Assembly (NCBI RefSeq): GCF_000613245.1
Contig: NZ_HG964938.1
Span: forward strand, 932,198 to 996,197
Length of the DNA stretch: 64,000 bases
DNA from: Mycobacterium asiaticum DSM 44297
Lineage (GTDB): Bacteria; Actinomycetota; Actinomycetes; Mycobacteriales; Mycobacteriaceae
Direction: 5' to 3'
Shown: positions 42,593 through 55,808 of the stretch, piece after piece
Position numbering within the stretch: the first letter of the stretch is position 1
Layout: the number at the start of each line of letters is the position of its first letter
Notes under the pieces: model-generated
Databases searched by the model: none
What the model was told of the DNA's origin: nothing
What the model saw: the letters and a program-made list of their open reading frames with translations, nothing else
Translations under genes and position numbers: made by a program

Positions 42593-42884
42593 CGTCGAGC
42601 ACGACCTCGAATTCCAAGAGCGAAGCACCGGTGGCCACCGGATTGGCACGCTGACCAGCATGCGCCTGAATGGCGGGCCCGCTCGCCCAAGCCTGGAAAG
42701 CCTCGTCGGACTCCCAGTGCGTCACCACGAAGTACCGGTCCTCGCCCTTGACCGGACGCAGCAGCTGAAAGCCGAGGAACCCGGGCGAGTTCTCGACCGC
42801 GTGCGCGCGATGCGCGAACCGCTTCTCCAGCTCAGGGCCAGCGTCGGGCGGCACCTCGATTGCGTTGATCTTCACCACTGGCAT
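42567..42884 (-). CDS. mhuD: Heme-degrading monooxygenase MhuD
   Basis: 105 residues, the same as M. tuberculosis MhuD (Rv3592). An ABM-fold dimer that binds two hemes and cleaves them to mycobilin and iron without releasing CO. The residues needed are in place: Asn7, Arg22, Phe23, Trp66 and the heme ligand His75. ATG 42884 is 14 bp from the start of the divergent hydrolase gene, a very short shared promoter region. It overlaps lpqF downstream. Confidence 0.95.
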   Translation of the reverse strand: MPVVKINAIEVPPDAGPELEKRFAHRAHAVENSPGFLGFQLLRPVKGEDRYFVVTHWESDEAFQAWASGPAIQAHAGQRANPVATGASLLEFEVVLDVAGNTSAQ

Positions 42885-42898
42885 GGGGCTAGGTTACC

Positions 42899-43672
42899 GT
42901 GCCCGGCATGCCCTCGGATCTGCTGACCCATCGCGGTGGACGCGGCAGGCCGCTGGTTCTGGTGCACGGACTGATGGGCCGCGGGACCACCTGGTCACGT
43001 CAGCTGCCCTGGCTCACCCGGATCGGCGCGGTCTACACCTACGACGCGCCTTGGCACCGCGGCCGCGATGTCGACGATCCCTACCCGATCAGCACTGAGC
43101 GCTTCGTAGCCGACCTCGGCGAGGCGGTCGGCGCCTTGAGGGTGCCGGTAACGCTCATCGGGCATTCAATGGGTGGTCTGCATTCCTGGTGTCTGGCGGC
43201 CGAGCGCCCGGATCTGGTGACAGCGCTGGTGGTGGAGGACATGGCCCCGGACTTCGTCGGCCGAACCACGGGCCCCTGGGAGCCCTGGCTGCACGCTCTG
43301 CCCGTCGAATTCAATTCCAGTGAAAGGGTTTTCGCGGAGTTTGGACCGGTCGCGGGACAGTACTTCCTGGAGGCGTTCGACCGCACCGAGACGGGCTGGC
43401 GGCTGCACGGCCACACCGCTCGTTGGATTGAGATCGCCGCCGAATGGGGCACCCGCGACTACTGGGCGCAGTGGCAAGCGGTACGTGCGCCGACCCTGCT
43501 CATCGAGGCCGGAAACTCGGTAACCCCACCGGGACAGATGCGCCGCATGGCCGAAAATGACTGCGTCACAGATTTTTTGAATGTCCCCGGCGCCGGTCAT
43601 CTAATTCACGACGACGCCCCGGAGTTGTACCGTAAAGCGGTGGAAGCCTTCCTGGCGGCAACCACAGCGTGA
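42899..43672 (+). CDS. Alpha/beta hydrolase, Rv3591c-like
   Basis: 257 residues from GTG 42899 (ATG 42908 possible). Alpha/beta-hydrolase fold: LVLVHGLMGRG (oxyanion loop), nucleophile elbow GHSMGG, and the catalytic His in GAGHLIHDD. The substrate is unknown; M. tuberculosis Rv3591c has the same length. It diverges from mhuD and converges with mutY across a 4-bp gap. PE_PGRS58, which lies next to it in M. tuberculosis, is absent. Confidence 0.88.
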   Translation: MPGMPSDLLTHRGGRGRPLVLVHGLMGRGTTWSRQLPWLTRIGAVYTYDAPWHRGRDVDDPYPISTERFVADLGEAVGALRVPVTLIGHSMGGLHSWCLAAERPDLVTALVVEDMAPDFVGRTTGPWEPWLHALPVEFNSSERVFAEFGPVAGQYFLEAFDRTETGWRLHGHTARWIEIAAEWGTRDYWAQWQAVRAPTLLIEAGNSVTPPGQMRRMAENDCVTDFLNVPGAGHLIHDDAPELYRKAVEAFLAATTA

Positions 43673-43676
43673 CCGG

Positions 43677-44588
43677 CTACCCTTCGCCGGCCAGCGCGAA
43701 CCGGCCGTCCGCGGTCTGCGTCACCAGGCCATCATCGAGCAGCGAAAACAGCGCCCGGTCGCGCTGCGCGGTATCGGTCAGCCACGCGACGTCCAGTTGC
43801 GCGCGAGTCACCGGTGCAGCGTTGTCGCGCAACACATCCAGTAGTCGTCCGCGCACTTGGCGATCTGTTCCGGCGTAGGTCTGCACCCGCCGGGCCGGAC
43901 CTGTCGCCGGCGGATATCCGGCCTGCCGCCAGGCGCAGCCGTCCAGCGGGCACAAACCGCACCGCGGCGACCGGGCCGTGCATACCGTCGCGCCCAGTTC
44001 CATCAACGCCACCGAAAATTGCGGCGCCGACTCGTCGTCGGGCAGCAGTGCTTCGACGTCGGCGTGGTCACGGGTGGCCGATGGGTTGCCGGCATCGGCA
44101 CGGCCGTGCACGGCGCGGGCCACCACCCGACGCACATTGGTGTCCACCACCGGCACCCGGTGCTGGTACGCGAAGCAGGCGATCGCCCGCGCGGTGTAGC
44201 TGCCGATACCGGGCAGGGTCAGCAGGACGTCGACGTCGTCGGGCACCACGTCGTTGTGCTCGCGCGCGATCACGATGGCGCATTCATGCAGGCGTTTGGC
44301 CCGGCGCGGGTAACCGAGTTTGCCCCAGGCCCGCAGCACGTCGGCGGCGCTGGCGGCGGCCGTGTCCGAGGGTGTCGGCCATCGGCCTACCCAATCGGTC
44401 CAGATCGGCAGCACCCGAGCGACCGGCGTCTGCTGAAGCATGAATTCGCTGACCAGGATCTGCCACGCGCTGACCCCGGGTTGGCGCCAGGGCAGGTCGC
44501 GTTGGGATCGGCGATACCAGTCCAAAAGATCTGTGACTGGTATGTGGAGCGCGCCAGTCACCGGCCGGTGCGGCACAATGTCAGGCAT
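43677..44588 (-). CDS. mutY: Adenine DNA glycosylase
   Basis: 303 residues from ATG 44588 (MPDIVPHRPVTG), as in M. tuberculosis MutY (304). Removes adenine mispaired with 8-oxoguanine. Seen: catalytic Glu in LVSEFMLQQTP, helix-hairpin-helix LPGIGSYTARAI, catalytic Asp in VPVVDTNVRRV, and a [4Fe-4S] cluster site C-x6-C-x2-C-x4-C in CTARSPRCGLCPLDGC. The spacing of the last pair is one shorter than in E. coli, as in other mycobacteria. The open frame runs on upstream to 45143 through canB antisense and is not coding there. Confidence 0.95.
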   Translation of the reverse strand: MPDIVPHRPVTGALHIPVTDLLDWYRRSQRDLPWRQPGVSAWQILVSEFMLQQTPVARVLPIWTDWVGRWPTPSDTAAASAADVLRAWGKLGYPRRAKRLHECAIVIAREHNDVVPDDVDVLLTLPGIGSYTARAIACFAYQHRVPVVDTNVRRVVARAVHGRADAGNPSATRDHADVEALLPDDESAPQFSVALMELGATVCTARSPRCGLCPLDGCAWRQAGYPPATGPARRVQTYAGTDRQVRGRLLDVLRDNAAPVTRAQLDVAWLTDTAQRDRALFSLLDDGLVTQTADGRFALAGEG

Positions 44589-45204
44589 GCCCAATAGCAA
44601 CCCGGTATCGGCGTGGAAAGCACTCAAAGAGGGTAACGAGCGGTTCGTGGCCGGCCAGCCGGCGCACCCGAGCCAGAGCGTGGAGCACCGCGCCAGCCTG
44701 GCCAACGGGCAAAAGCCGACTGCGGTCATCTTCGGCTGCTCGGACAGCCGGGTGGCCGCCGAGCTCATCTTCGACCAGGGTCTCGGGGACGTGTTCGTGG
44801 TCCGTACCGCTGGGCAGGCGATCGATTCGGCGGTGCTGGGCTCCATCGAGTACGCGGTCACCGTTCTCAAAGTCCCGCTGATTGTCGTCCTCGGCCACAA
44901 CAGCTGCGGCGCCGTTAAGGCCACCATCAGCGCCATCGACGAGGGTGCGATTCCCGGCGGGTTCGTACGCGACGTGGTGGAACGGGTGGTGCCGTCGGTG
45001 CTGGCGGGCCGCCGCGACGGCCTGAGCAGGGTGGACGAGTTCGAGGCGCGGCATGTGAGCGAGACGCTGGCGCAACTGGTGTCCCGTTCATCGGCCATCT
45101 CGGACGGGGTCGACGCGGGGGACCTGGCGCTCGCCGGCGTCACCTACAAGCTCGCGGACGGCAAGGCCGAGCTGGTCGACCACATCGGCGACATCGGCGA
45201 ATAG
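44587..45204 (+). CDS. canB: Beta-class carbonic anhydrase
   Basis: 205 residues from ATG 44587. Interconverts CO2 and bicarbonate. The zinc ligands are Cys51, His104 and Cys107, with Asp53 and Arg55 of the catalytic dyad (FGCSDSR and LGHNSCGA), the same numbering as M. tuberculosis Rv3588c. Its ATG and that of mutY overlap by two bases on opposite strands at the palindrome GCATGC, so each gene must use promoter sequence within the other. Confidence 0.95.
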   Translation: MPNSNPVSAWKALKEGNERFVAGQPAHPSQSVEHRASLANGQKPTAVIFGCSDSRVAAELIFDQGLGDVFVVRTAGQAIDSAVLGSIEYAVTVLKVPLIVVLGHNSCGAVKATISAIDEGAIPGGFVRDVVERVVPSVLAGRRDGLSRVDEFEARHVSETLAQLVSRSSAISDGVDAGDLALAGVTYKLADGKAELVDHIGDIGE

Positions 45205-45261
45205 GCCACTCGGCGGCCCAGCAAACCCCGCGACACGCCGACCGGGGTCAACCAAGACGGC

Positions 45262-46086
45262 GTGACCTGGCCCTACCGTGTAAATGTGCTGGATCTAGAA
45301 CCGCGGGGCCCGCTACCTACTGAGATTTATTGGCGGCGCAGGGGGCTTGCCCTGGGCATCGCGGTCGTCGTGATCGGGATCGCCGTCGCCACCGTCATCG
45401 CCTTCGTAAGCAGTAACGCCGGGGCCAAACCCGCCGACAAGCCTGCCTCCGCGCAAGGCCATCCGGGCTCGAATGCCCCGCAAGCGCCGCCGGGGCCGCA
45501 GCCGGCGGGGCAGACCGAAGCGCCCGCGCCGGGGGCGCCGCCCGGCATTGTGAACCCCGAGTCCCCCACCCCGACCGCCGCCGTGCAACCGCCGCCCGTG
45601 CTCAAGGATGGCGACGACTGCCCGGATTCGACGCTGGCGGTCAAGGGCCTGACCAACTCACCGCAGTACTACATCGGTGACCAGCCGAAATTCACGATGG
45701 TTGTCACCAACATCGGGCTGGTTTCGTGCAAACGCGACGTCGGCGCCGCGGTGCTGGCGGCATACGTGTACTCGCTGGACAACAAGCGGCTGTGGTCCAA
45801 CCTGGACTGCGCGCCGTCCAACGAAACCCTGGTGAAGACGTTCACCCCGGGCGAGCAGGTGACCACCGCGGTGACCTGGACGGGCATGGGTTCGGCACCC
45901 AAATGCCCGCTGCCGCGGCCGGCAATCGGGCCGGGGACCTACAACCTGGTTGTGCAGCTGGGCAACCTGCGGTCCCTGTCGGTTCCATTCGTGCTGAACC
46001 AGCCGCCGCAACCGCCCGGCCCGGTGCCCGCACCGGGGCCCGCGCAGGCGCCCCCGCCGGAGGCGCCTCCCGTCCAGGGCGGCTAA
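45262..46086 (+). CDS. Membrane-anchored secreted protein, Rv3587c-like
   Basis: 274 residues from GTG 45262 (GTG 45283 also possible). A short cytosolic N-terminus, one membrane helix (about residues 30-50, LALGIAVVVIGIAVATVIAF), a Pro/Ala-rich linker (55-110), then a globular external domain with four Cys (DDCPDS, SCKRD, DCAPS, KCPLP) that may form disulfides, and a Pro-rich tail. It matches Rv3587c (264 residues), of unknown function. The stop abuts the convergent disA stop with no gap. Confidence 0.83.
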   Translation: MTWPYRVNVLDLEPRGPLPTEIYWRRRGLALGIAVVVIGIAVATVIAFVSSNAGAKPADKPASAQGHPGSNAPQAPPGPQPAGQTEAPAPGAPPGIVNPESPTPTAAVQPPPVLKDGDDCPDSTLAVKGLTNSPQYYIGDQPKFTMVVTNIGLVSCKRDVGAAVLAAYVYSLDNKRLWSNLDCAPSNETLVKTFTPGEQVTTAVTWTGMGSAPKCPLPRPAIGPGTYNLVVQLGNLRSLSVPFVLNQPPQPPGPVPAPGPAQAPPPEAPPVQGG

Positions 46087-47193
<1,107 letters not shown>

Positions 47194-48603
47194 CTAGTGC
47201 GAGTTATTCACGGCATGCAGAGTCGCGGGCGCCCGGGCGTGATGCTCGGCGATGTTGATCATGTGATGCAACGCCTCGACGATGGTGGATGCGCACAGGG
47301 CCCGCAGGCCCGCCGGAATCGACTTGCAGCCCGGTGGCACCAGGGCGATGGTGAAGCCCTGCCGGGCCGCTTCGGCCAGCCGTCGCTCCATCCCGTGCAC
47401 CCGCCGTAGATCGCCCGCCAGCCCAACTTCGCCGATCATCACCGCGGTGGTGGGCAGCGGCAGGTTGGTGTCCGCCGAGGCCAGGGCGACCGCCACCGCG
47501 AGGTCCGACGACGGGTCGGTCAAGCGCATGCCGCCCACGGTCGACAGGTAAATGTCGTTGGCGCCCAACCCCAGCCGGGCATGCTTTTCCAGCACCGCCG
47601 TGATCATCGCGGCCCTCGCGTGGTCGATGCCGCTGACCGCCCGCCGTGGTGAGCCGCCGTTGGGGGTGGCCAGCAACGCTTGGACTTCGCCGATCAGCGG
47701 CCTCTTCCCGTCCAGGGTTACGGTGATCGCAGTGCCCGGAACCGGTGCCGGGCGCTGGTCCAGGAACAGGTTGGACGGGTCGGCGACACCTTCGATTCCG
47801 TTGTCGTGCAACAGGAAACATCCCACCTCGTCCGCGGCGCCGAACCGGTTCTTGATCCCGCGGACCATCCGTAGCGCGCCGTTGCGGTCACCTTCGAAAT
47901 GCAGCACCACGTCGACGAGGTGCTCCAGCGATCGGGGCCCGGCGATGGCGCCGTCCTTTGTGACGTGCCCGACCAGAATCATCGCGACACCGTTTGCCTT
48001 GGCCGCGGCGGTCAACGCGGCCGTCACCGCACGCACCTGGGTGACCCCACCGGCGACGCCGTCGGCCTCGCTGGTGGACATGGTCTGCACCGAGTCGACG
48101 ATGACCAGCGCGGGCCGCACGGTCTCGATGTGGTGCAACACGGTGTGCAGGTCGGATTCGGCGGCCAGGTAGACATCGTCACCGGCGCACCCGATCCGGT
48201 CGGCCCGCAGCCGGATTTGCCCGGCGGATTCCTCGCCGGAGATGTACAGCGCGCGTTGGCCCTGCTGCGCCCAGCGGTGCGCGACCTCGAGCAGCAGCGT
48301 CGATTTGCCGACCCCGGGTTCGCCCGCCAGCAGCGTCACCGAGCCGGGAACCACACCCCCGCCCAGAACCCGGTCCAGCTCGTCGACGCCACTGCGGCGA
48401 TGCCGGCTCTTATTCGGCTCCACGGCGCTGATCGGCACCGCCGGCGACCCGGTAGCCGCCGAGCGTCTGCCGTTGCCGACAGCGGCCAGCACGGCAACCT
48501 CTTCCACGGTCCCCCAGGAACCACACTCCAGGCAGCGTCCTACCCACTTGGCGCTGAGATGGCGGCATTCCGAGCACCGATACTGCGAACGCGCGTTGGC
48601 CAC
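47194..48603 (-). CDS. radA: DNA repair protein RadA (Sms)
   Basis: 469 residues from GTG 48603. RecA-like branch-migration helicase for homologous recombination. Visible are an N-terminal zinc finger ([21 protein letters not shown], two CxxC pairs), Walker [10 protein letters not shown], Walker B-type VIVDSVQT, the RadA signature KNRFG, and a C-terminal Lon-protease-like domain that has lost the catalytic pair. Upstream of disA in one operon. M. tuberculosis RadA has 480 residues; the difference is mostly at the C-terminus. Confidence 0.95.
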   Translation of the reverse strand: MANARSQYRCSECRHLSAKWVGRCLECGSWGTVEEVAVLAAVGNGRRSAATGSPAVPISAVEPNKSRHRRSGVDELDRVLGGGVVPGSVTLLAGEPGVGKSTLLLEVAHRWAQQGQRALYISGEESAGQIRLRADRIGCAGDDVYLAAESDLHTVLHHIETVRPALVIVDSVQTMSTSEADGVAGGVTQVRAVTAALTAAAKANGVAMILVGHVTKDGAIAGPRSLEHLVDVVLHFEGDRNGALRMVRGIKNRFGAADEVGCFLLHDNGIEGVADPSNLFLDQRPAPVPGTAITVTLDGKRPLIGEVQALLATPNGGSPRRAVSGIDHARAAMITAVLEKHARLGLGANDIYLSTVGGMRLTDPSSDLAVAVALASADTNLPLPTTAVMIGEVGLAGDLRRVHGMERRLAEAARQGFTIALVPPGCKSIPAGLRALCASTIVEALHHMINIAEHHARAPATLHAVNNSH

Positions 48604-48663
48604 AACCGTGACCGTATCGACAGGTACCGACAGATCCCTGGAAGGAAACGCCGCCAGGTGCGC

Positions 48664-49233
48664 TCAGGCGTGGTTGGAGTGCTCGCCCGGTTGCGCCACC
48701 CCGGCCGAGATGGGCACATCCACGGTGGCCTCGCCGGCCTTCTCGAACTTGAACGTGAAGTTGTAGGTCAGGCCGTTGGTGATCGGCTTGCTCAGGGCGA
48801 CGGTCGCCTTGGCGGCGCCGGTGGACGGGGCTGGGCCCGGCGCGACAGCCTGACCGTCGGGGGTTCCGATGAACAGCATCCCGCCGGCCGGCAGCTTCGC
48901 GTCCCCGGACAGCGTCACGTTGCCGATGTCGCTGGTGATGCCGGTCAGACGGTCGCCGGTGTCGGAGTTGTTGTTCACCGCCACCAGAACCAGGTCCACG
49001 GTGCGGCCCGGCTGCAGGAAGTCGCCGGTCTGCTTGGCCTGGATCCGGATGTCGCGCAGCACGACGTTCTTGATGGTGACCCGGTTGCCGTTGACCGCGG
49101 GCTCTTGCGCCGCGGTCTGCGAGATCTGACCGGTTCCGCAACCACTGAGCGCCAGCACGGCCACAATCGCGGCGGCCAGCCAGGCGGTGATCCTGGCCAG
49201 GCGGAATGGCAGGCGGATGTTCAAGCGCTTCAC
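48664..49233 (-). CDS. lpqE: Lipoprotein LpqE
   Basis: 189 residues from GTG 49233. A signal peptide (LARITAWLAAAIVAVLALSGC) ends in a lipobox LSGC. The mature part resembles an immunoglobulin-like PCu(A)C-type fold (TVDLVLVAVNNNSDTGDRLTGITSD), but the Met/His copper ligands of true PCu(A)C proteins are not evident, so copper binding is not claimed. It lies 60 bp before radA and diverges from carD across about 330 bp. Function unknown. Confidence 0.88.
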   Translation of the reverse strand: MKRLNIRLPFRLARITAWLAAAIVAVLALSGCGTGQISQTAAQEPAVNGNRVTIKNVVLRDIRIQAKQTGDFLQPGRTVDLVLVAVNNNSDTGDRLTGITSDIGNVTLSGDAKLPAGGMLFIGTPDGQAVAPGPAPSTGAAKATVALSKPITNGLTYNFTFKFEKAGEATVDVPISAGVAQPGEHSNHA

Positions 49234-49492
49234 TCAATGCCTCCTGCTCGGGCCCATCGGATTCAACTATGCAGAGTAGTAGCACGGTGCCGCGGACGGT
49301 AGCGGCGGGCTACCCGATGTCGACCGGCGGTCGTCGCGACGTGATCCCGGGTGAAATCCGGGGTTGCCGAAGGGCTATTCTTAGAGACGCTTTCGGGCTC
49401 GTGCCCAAGGGTCCGGACGCACGAGAAACCATCACCCCCTGCATGTCTGGGCCCGCCTGTCAACCCCCATTCTGGGCGTCACGTGCCTCTGA

Positions 49493-50050
<558 letters not shown>

Positions 50051-50068
50051 ATAGCCCGAGACGCTTAG

Positions 50069-50758
50069 GTGGGCGCGGGTAACGGCAATGTAGTCGCGGT
50101 GGTCCCGGCCGCAGGGTCGGGCCAGCGACTATCTGCCGGCGTCCCCAAGGCGTTCTATCAGCTCGAAGGGCACTCGCTGGTCGAGCGGGCCGTGACGGGT
50201 CTGCGTGATTCCGGTGTGGTCGACGCCGTAGTCGTGGCGGTGCCGCCGGGTCGCACCGACGAAGCCAAGCTCATCCTGGGCCATATCGCCACCATCGTGG
50301 CCGGCGGCGCCAGCCGTTCGGAGTCGGTGAGCAAGGCCCTGGCCGCGGTCACCGAGTCAGCGGCGGGCGCACCCGAGTTCGTGCTGGTTCACGACGCCGC
50401 CCGCGCGCTGACGCCACCGGCCCTGGTGGTGCGGGTGGTGGCGGCGTTGCGGGCCGGTCACCAGGCGGTCGTGCCCGGAGTCGCGGTGTCGGACACCGTC
50501 AAGGCCGTCGACGCAAACGGAGTGGTGCTGGGCACCCCGGAGCGGGCCGGCCTGCGTGCGGTGCAGACCCCACAGGGCTTTGCCACCGACATGCTGTTGC
50601 GCGCGTATCAACGCGCCGGGACCGCCGAGTTCACCGACGATGCGTCGCTGGTCGAGCAGATCGGCGGCCAGGTTCACGTGGTCGACGGTGATCCCCTGGC
50701 GTTCAAAATCACGACTCCACTGGACCTGTTGCTGGCCAACGCTATAGTGCGCCAGTGA
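50069..50758 (+). CDS. ispD: 2-C-methyl-D-erythritol 4-phosphate cytidylyltransferase
   Basis: 229 residues from GTG 50069 (M. tuberculosis 231). Third step of the MEP route to isoprenoids, forming CDP-methylerythritol. Seen: [19 protein letters not shown] (CTP-binding loop), [19 protein letters not shown] and [11 protein letters not shown]. It ends within the start of ispF by 4 bp. The ispD-ispF pair catalyses nearby steps. Confidence 0.96.
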   Translation: MGAGNGNVVAVVPAAGSGQRLSAGVPKAFYQLEGHSLVERAVTGLRDSGVVDAVVVAVPPGRTDEAKLILGHIATIVAGGASRSESVSKALAAVTESAAGAPEFVLVHDAARALTPPALVVRVVAALRAGHQAVVPGVAVSDTVKAVDANGVVLGTPERAGLRAVQTPQGFATDMLLRAYQRAGTAEFTDDASLVEQIGGQVHVVDGDPLAFKITTPLDLLLANAIVRQ

Positions 50759-51234
50759 TGGAGCTGCCCCGCGTGGGCCTGGGTGTTGACGTGCATCCGA
50801 TCGAACCGGGTCGGCCGTGCTGGTTGGTGGGTCTGCTGTTCCCCAGTGCCGATGGGTGTTCGGGCCATTCCGACGGCGACGTCGCCATCCACGCGCTGTG
50901 TGACGCCGTGCTGTCCGCCGCCGGGCTAGGCGACATCGGTGGCGTTTTCGGGGTCGACGATCCGCGCTGGGAGGCCGTCAGCGGCGCCGACATGCTGCGG
51001 CACGTTGTTGGGCTCCTCGCCGAACACGGGTACCGGGTGGGGAACGCCGCGGTGCAGGTGATCGGCAACCGGCCGAAGATCGGCTGGCGGCGCTACGAGG
51101 CGCAGGCGGTGCTTTCCCGCTTGCTGAACGCGCCGGTCTCGGTGGCGGCAACCACCACCGACGGCCTGGGCCTGACCGGGCGAGGTGAGGGCCTGGCCGC
51201 GATCGCCACGGCGTTGGTGGTTTCGCTGCGATAG
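50755..51234 (+). CDS. ispF: 2-C-methyl-D-erythritol 2,4-cyclodiphosphate synthase
   Basis: 159 residues from GTG 50755 (ATG 50758, one codon later, is equally good). Closes the cyclic diphosphate in the MEP route. Zinc and substrate motifs: [39 protein letters not shown], and [19 protein letters not shown]. Same length as the M. tuberculosis protein. cysS follows after 49 bp. Confidence 0.96.
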   Translation: MMELPRVGLGVDVHPIEPGRPCWLVGLLFPSADGCSGHSDGDVAIHALCDAVLSAAGLGDIGGVFGVDDPRWEAVSGADMLRHVVGLLAEHGYRVGNAAVQVIGNRPKIGWRRYEAQAVLSRLLNAPVSVAATTTDGLGLTGRGEGLAAIATALVVSLR

Positions 51235-51283
51235 CACCCGCGCGGGGCAGGGCCGTATGGCTGAGGCAGTAAGCTGGCACGTC

Positions 51284-52690
<1,407 letters not shown>

Positions 52691-53623
52691 ATGGCCGGAA
52701 ACTCCCAGCGCCGCGGGGCGATACGCAAAGCCGGCACCAAGAAGGGGCCCAAGGTCGGCTCGGGCGGCCAACGCAGGCGCGGCCTGGAAGGGCGCGGCCC
52801 CACCCCGCCCGCACACCTGCGTCCCAATCATCCGGCCGCCAAGCGGGCCGGTGCACAGCAGCCGCGCCGGCCGACCAAGCGCGTCGAGGAAGCCGAAACC
52901 GTGCTCGGGCGCAACCCGGTGCTGGAATGTCTGCGCGCCGGTGTGCCGGCAACCGCTCTCTACGTTGCGCTGGGCACTGACGCCGACGAGCGGCTCACGG
53001 AATCCGTTGCACGCGCGGCCGATTCGGGTATCGCCATCCTCGAGGTGCCGCGCAGTGATCTGGACCGGATGACGGCCAATCACCTGCATCAGGGGATCGC
53101 GCTGCAGGTTCCGCCGTACAACTACGCTCACCCCGACGATTTGGTTGCCGACGCCATCGAGTCACCGCCCGCGCTGCTCGTCGCGCTGGACAACATCTCC
53201 GACCCGCGCAACCTCGGCGCGATCGTGCGGTCGGTGGCGGCGTTCGGTGGCCACGGCGTGGTGATCCCGCAGCGCCGCTCCGCCTCGGTGACCGCGGTGG
53301 CATGGCGTACCAGCGCCGGGGCAGCTGCCCGGATTCCGGTGGCGCGGGCGACCAATCTGACACGGACGCTTAAGGATTGGGCCGACCGCGGGCTGCAGGT
53401 GATCGGACTGGACGCCGGCGGTGACACCGCGCTGGACGATCTTGACGGCACCGACCCGCTGGTGATGGTGGTCGGTTCGGAGGGCAAGGGCTTGTCGCGG
53501 CTGGTACGCGAGAACTGTGACCACGTGGTGTCCATCCCGATGGCCGGCAAGACCGAGTCGCTGAACGCCGCGGTGGCCGCGGGCGTGGTGCTGGCCGAGA
53601 TCGCCCGCCAGCGCCGCCGTTAG
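52691..53623 (+). CDS. rlmB: 23S rRNA (guanosine-2'-O-)-methyltransferase RlmB type
   Basis: 310 residues. A basic, Gly-rich N-terminal tail (about 1-70), a substrate-binding domain ([14 protein letters not shown]), and the SPOUT methyltransferase domain with the three knot motifs: [41 protein letters not shown], and [18 protein letters not shown]. It methylates a ribosomal or transfer RNA ribose with SAM; the E. coli RlmB site (G2251) is assumed but not proven. M. tuberculosis Rv3579c has 322 residues. Confidence 0.92.
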   Translation: MAGNSQRRGAIRKAGTKKGPKVGSGGQRRRGLEGRGPTPPAHLRPNHPAAKRAGAQQPRRPTKRVEEAETVLGRNPVLECLRAGVPATALYVALGTDADERLTESVARAADSGIAILEVPRSDLDRMTANHLHQGIALQVPPYNYAHPDDLVADAIESPPALLVALDNISDPRNLGAIVRSVAAFGGHGVVIPQRRSASVTAVAWRTSAGAAARIPVARATNLTRTLKDWADRGLQVIGLDAGGDTALDDLDGTDPLVMVVGSEGKGLSRLVRENCDHVVSIPMAGKTESLNAAVAAGVVLAEIARQRRR

Positions 53624-53638
53624 CTGGCGCGGCCAGGG

Positions 53639-54880
53639 TTAGGTGCCAACGACACGCCAGCTCACCCAGAGCGCGACGACCGCAATCACCAGAGCCGCGG
53701 GCACGGTGCACAAACCCAGGCGGGTGTATTCGCCCACGCTCGGTGCGACGTTGTGCTGGCGCAGCACCCGGCGCCACAGCAGATTCGACAGCGAACCGAC
53801 GTAGGTCAGGTTGGGGCCGATGTTGACCCCGATCAGCGTGGCCAGTACGGCCGGGGGTCCGCTGGCCGCGACCAGCGGCACCAACACCAGCGTCGCGGGC
53901 AGGTTGTTCACCACGTTGGCCAGCACCGCGGCCAGGGCGGCGATCCCCAGCAGGGCCGGCAGGCCGGTTCCGGAAGGCACCAGCGACGACATCTTGGCGG
54001 TCATCCCGTTGAGCATCACCGCTTGTACGACGATGCCCAGCGCAGGGACGAACACCAGGAACGGCACGTTCGCCGAGCGCACGATCTCGGCCAGGGAGGT
54101 GTGCCGGCGGCGCAGACTGCGTACCGCCAACACCGAAGCGCCGGCCAGCGCCGCCCACGCCGGGGCGACGTCCAGCCATTCGGCGACGGCGAACCCGGCC
54201 AGGGTCAGCCCGACCACCACCAGCACGAATATTGGGGGAGTCGGGGGCGGACCAAGGTCGGTGCGGTCGGGCTGGGTGCGCAGGTCGCGGGCGAAGAACC
54301 ACCGGAAGACGATGTACACCGCGGCTATCGCGGACAGCCACGGTAACGCCATGACCAGCGTGAACTTGACAAATGAGATGTGCGCACTGCGAAAGACCAG
54401 CAGGTTGGTCAGATTCGACACCGGAAGCAGCAGCGACGCCGAGTTGGCCAGATGCGCCGTGGCATACGCGTACGGCGGGGCCGCAGTGCGTAACTGGCGC
54501 ACGGTGACCAGTACCACCGGGGTCAGCAGCACGACCGTCGCGTCCAGGCTGAGTACCGCGGTGATGACTCCGGAGATGACGAATACCTGGCGCAACAGCC
54601 CGTGCGACCCGGAGCTGCCGCGCGCCATTGCCGCACCGGCCGCCTCGAACAATCCCTCGTCGTCGCACAGCTTTGCCAGCACCAGCACCGCGCCCAGAAA
54701 ACCGACCACCCGGCCGAGCCCCGCGATCTGGGCCCCGGCCTGGTGCGTGGAGATCGCCCCGGTCGCAATCAGGATGGCCGCCGCGGGAACGGCCGCCGCA
54801 GCCTCCGGCCAGCCCCGTGGGCGCGCGACCGCGAAGCCGAGGACGACAGCCAGCAGTACCAGCGAAAGGGTCAGTATCAA
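53639..54880 (-). CDS. arsB2: ArsB/NhaD-type ion transporter (ArsB2)
   Basis: 413 residues from TTG 54880 ([21 protein letters not shown]), equal to M. tuberculosis ArsB2 (Rv3578). About 11 membrane helices, with the family pattern [30 protein letters not shown] and [12 protein letters not shown]. Assigned to arsenite or sodium-proton export by family; there is no arsenic regulator or ArsC beside it, so arsenic resistance is not supported by context. It starts 4 bp after the metallo-beta-lactamase gene and probably belongs to that operon. Confidence 0.87.
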   Translation of the reverse strand: MILTLSLVLLAVVLGFAVARPRGWPEAAAAVPAAAILIATGAISTHQAGAQIAGLGRVVGFLGAVLVLAKLCDDEGLFEAAGAAMARGSSGSHGLLRQVFVISGVITAVLSLDATVVLLTPVVLVTVRQLRTAAPPYAYATAHLANSASLLLPVSNLTNLLVFRSAHISFVKFTLVMALPWLSAIAAVYIVFRWFFARDLRTQPDRTDLGPPPTPPIFVLVVVGLTLAGFAVAEWLDVAPAWAALAGASVLAVRSLRRRHTSLAEIVRSANVPFLVFVPALGIVVQAVMLNGMTAKMSSLVPSGTGLPALLGIAALAAVLANVVNNLPATLVLVPLVAASGPPAVLATLIGVNIGPNLTYVGSLSNLLWRRVLRQHNVAPSVGEYTRLGLCTVPAALVIAVVALWVSWRVVGT

Positions 54881-54884
54881 CGTG

Positions 54885-55808
54885 TCAGGCCCAGGGGTCC
54901 TCGCGCTGCCAGACCGTCGGCATCTGCACCACAATCCCGTCCTCGGCGGCCAACTCGTCCAGCACCCGGATGGAGACATCCAGGTCGTCCCCGGCATAGG
55001 GCAAGGCCCGCAACGGCTTTGACAGCGGGCGGAAGAAGTCGTCCCAATGTACGAGGACCACGCGCCGTGCTCCCACCGCTCGTACGGTCTCGTTCCAGTA
55101 CTCGACGATATAGGACCGAGGCTGCAGGCCCAGTTGTCCCACGCTGAGATAGACGGCGTCGGCGCGTATACCCGCCAGCGCCCCGGTGATGTAGCCGGCG
55201 CTGCCTTGGATCAGCAGTCGCCGGTCTGATGGGCGATGGTGGATCAGCGTCGACCAGGACTCGCCGCAGCGGTAGGCCGAGGCCTTCACCGGCGGGCGGA
55301 CCGGTGCGCTGATCACCCCGGGGAAGCGGTCCGGCGGGCAATGGTGTGACTCGAGGAGCGTCACCTCGAAGGCGCCCAACGTCATTGGCGTACCAGATAC
55401 CACCACGACAAGTCGGTCCTCCGGCAACCCGTGTCCGCGTCCCACATTGGCCGCCGACTCCCCGCCGACCAGTGGGGCGCCGGTGCGTTCGGCGACCAGC
55501 GGCGAATCCAGCACATGGTCGATGTGGGTGTGCACGGGAATCACCGCGGAAAGCCGAGATAGCTTGGCCCGCGCCAGACAACCGTCGACCCGGGCCGCCG
55601 ACGGCGCCACCTTGCCTGCCGCCACTTGGGCTAAGCCCGGACGGGAGAAATAGCCGTCGGTCAGCAGTGGTGGGGATGATCCGTCGTCGACCAGCAGCGT
55701 CGCCACACCCATCCATGTCACCGAAAGCGGTGAATCTGCGCTTGCCACTGGGACATTGAAGCGATCGGCATAGCGTGCGAGGTCCGGGCGACCGAGTTTC
55801 AGCCGCAT
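54885..55808 (-). CDS. Metallo-beta-lactamase-fold hydrolase, Rv3577-like
   Basis: 307 residues from ATG 55808, which overlaps the pxpA stop. The metal site is HTHIDH (HxHxDH), with further His in LLESHHCPP and a late VHWDDFFRP. The overall pattern is of the UlaG/phosphodiesterase-like branch rather than a beta-lactamase. The substrate is unknown; Rv3577 is about 288 residues. It sits between pxpA and arsB2 with near-overlaps, so the three are likely cotranscribed. Confidence 0.85.
   Translation of the reverse strand: MRLKLGRPDLARYADRFNVPVASADSPLSVTWMGVATLLVDDGSSPPLLTDGYFSRPGLAQVAAGKVAPSAARVDGCLARAKLSRLSAVIPVHTHIDHVLDSPLVAERTGAPLVGGESAANVGRGHGLPEDRLVVVVSGTPMTLGAFEVTLLESHHCPPDRFPGVISAPVRPPVKASAYRCGESWSTLIHHRPSDRRLLIQGSAGYITGALAGIRADAVYLSVGQLGLQPRSYIVEYWNETVRAVGARRVVLVHWDDFFRPLSKPLRALPYAGDDLDVSIRVLDELAAEDGIVVQMPTVWQREDPWA

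Noticed and set aside
42889-42897. CTAGGTTAC near the mhuD start as an IdeR half-site
   Set aside because: Only one half of the 19-bp IdeR palindrome is present, too little to support iron control by IdeR.
53639-54880. Arsenic-resistance operon around the ArsB-type gene
   Set aside because: No ArsR, ArsC or ACR3-type partner is nearby. The neighbours are a metallo-hydrolase and pxpA.
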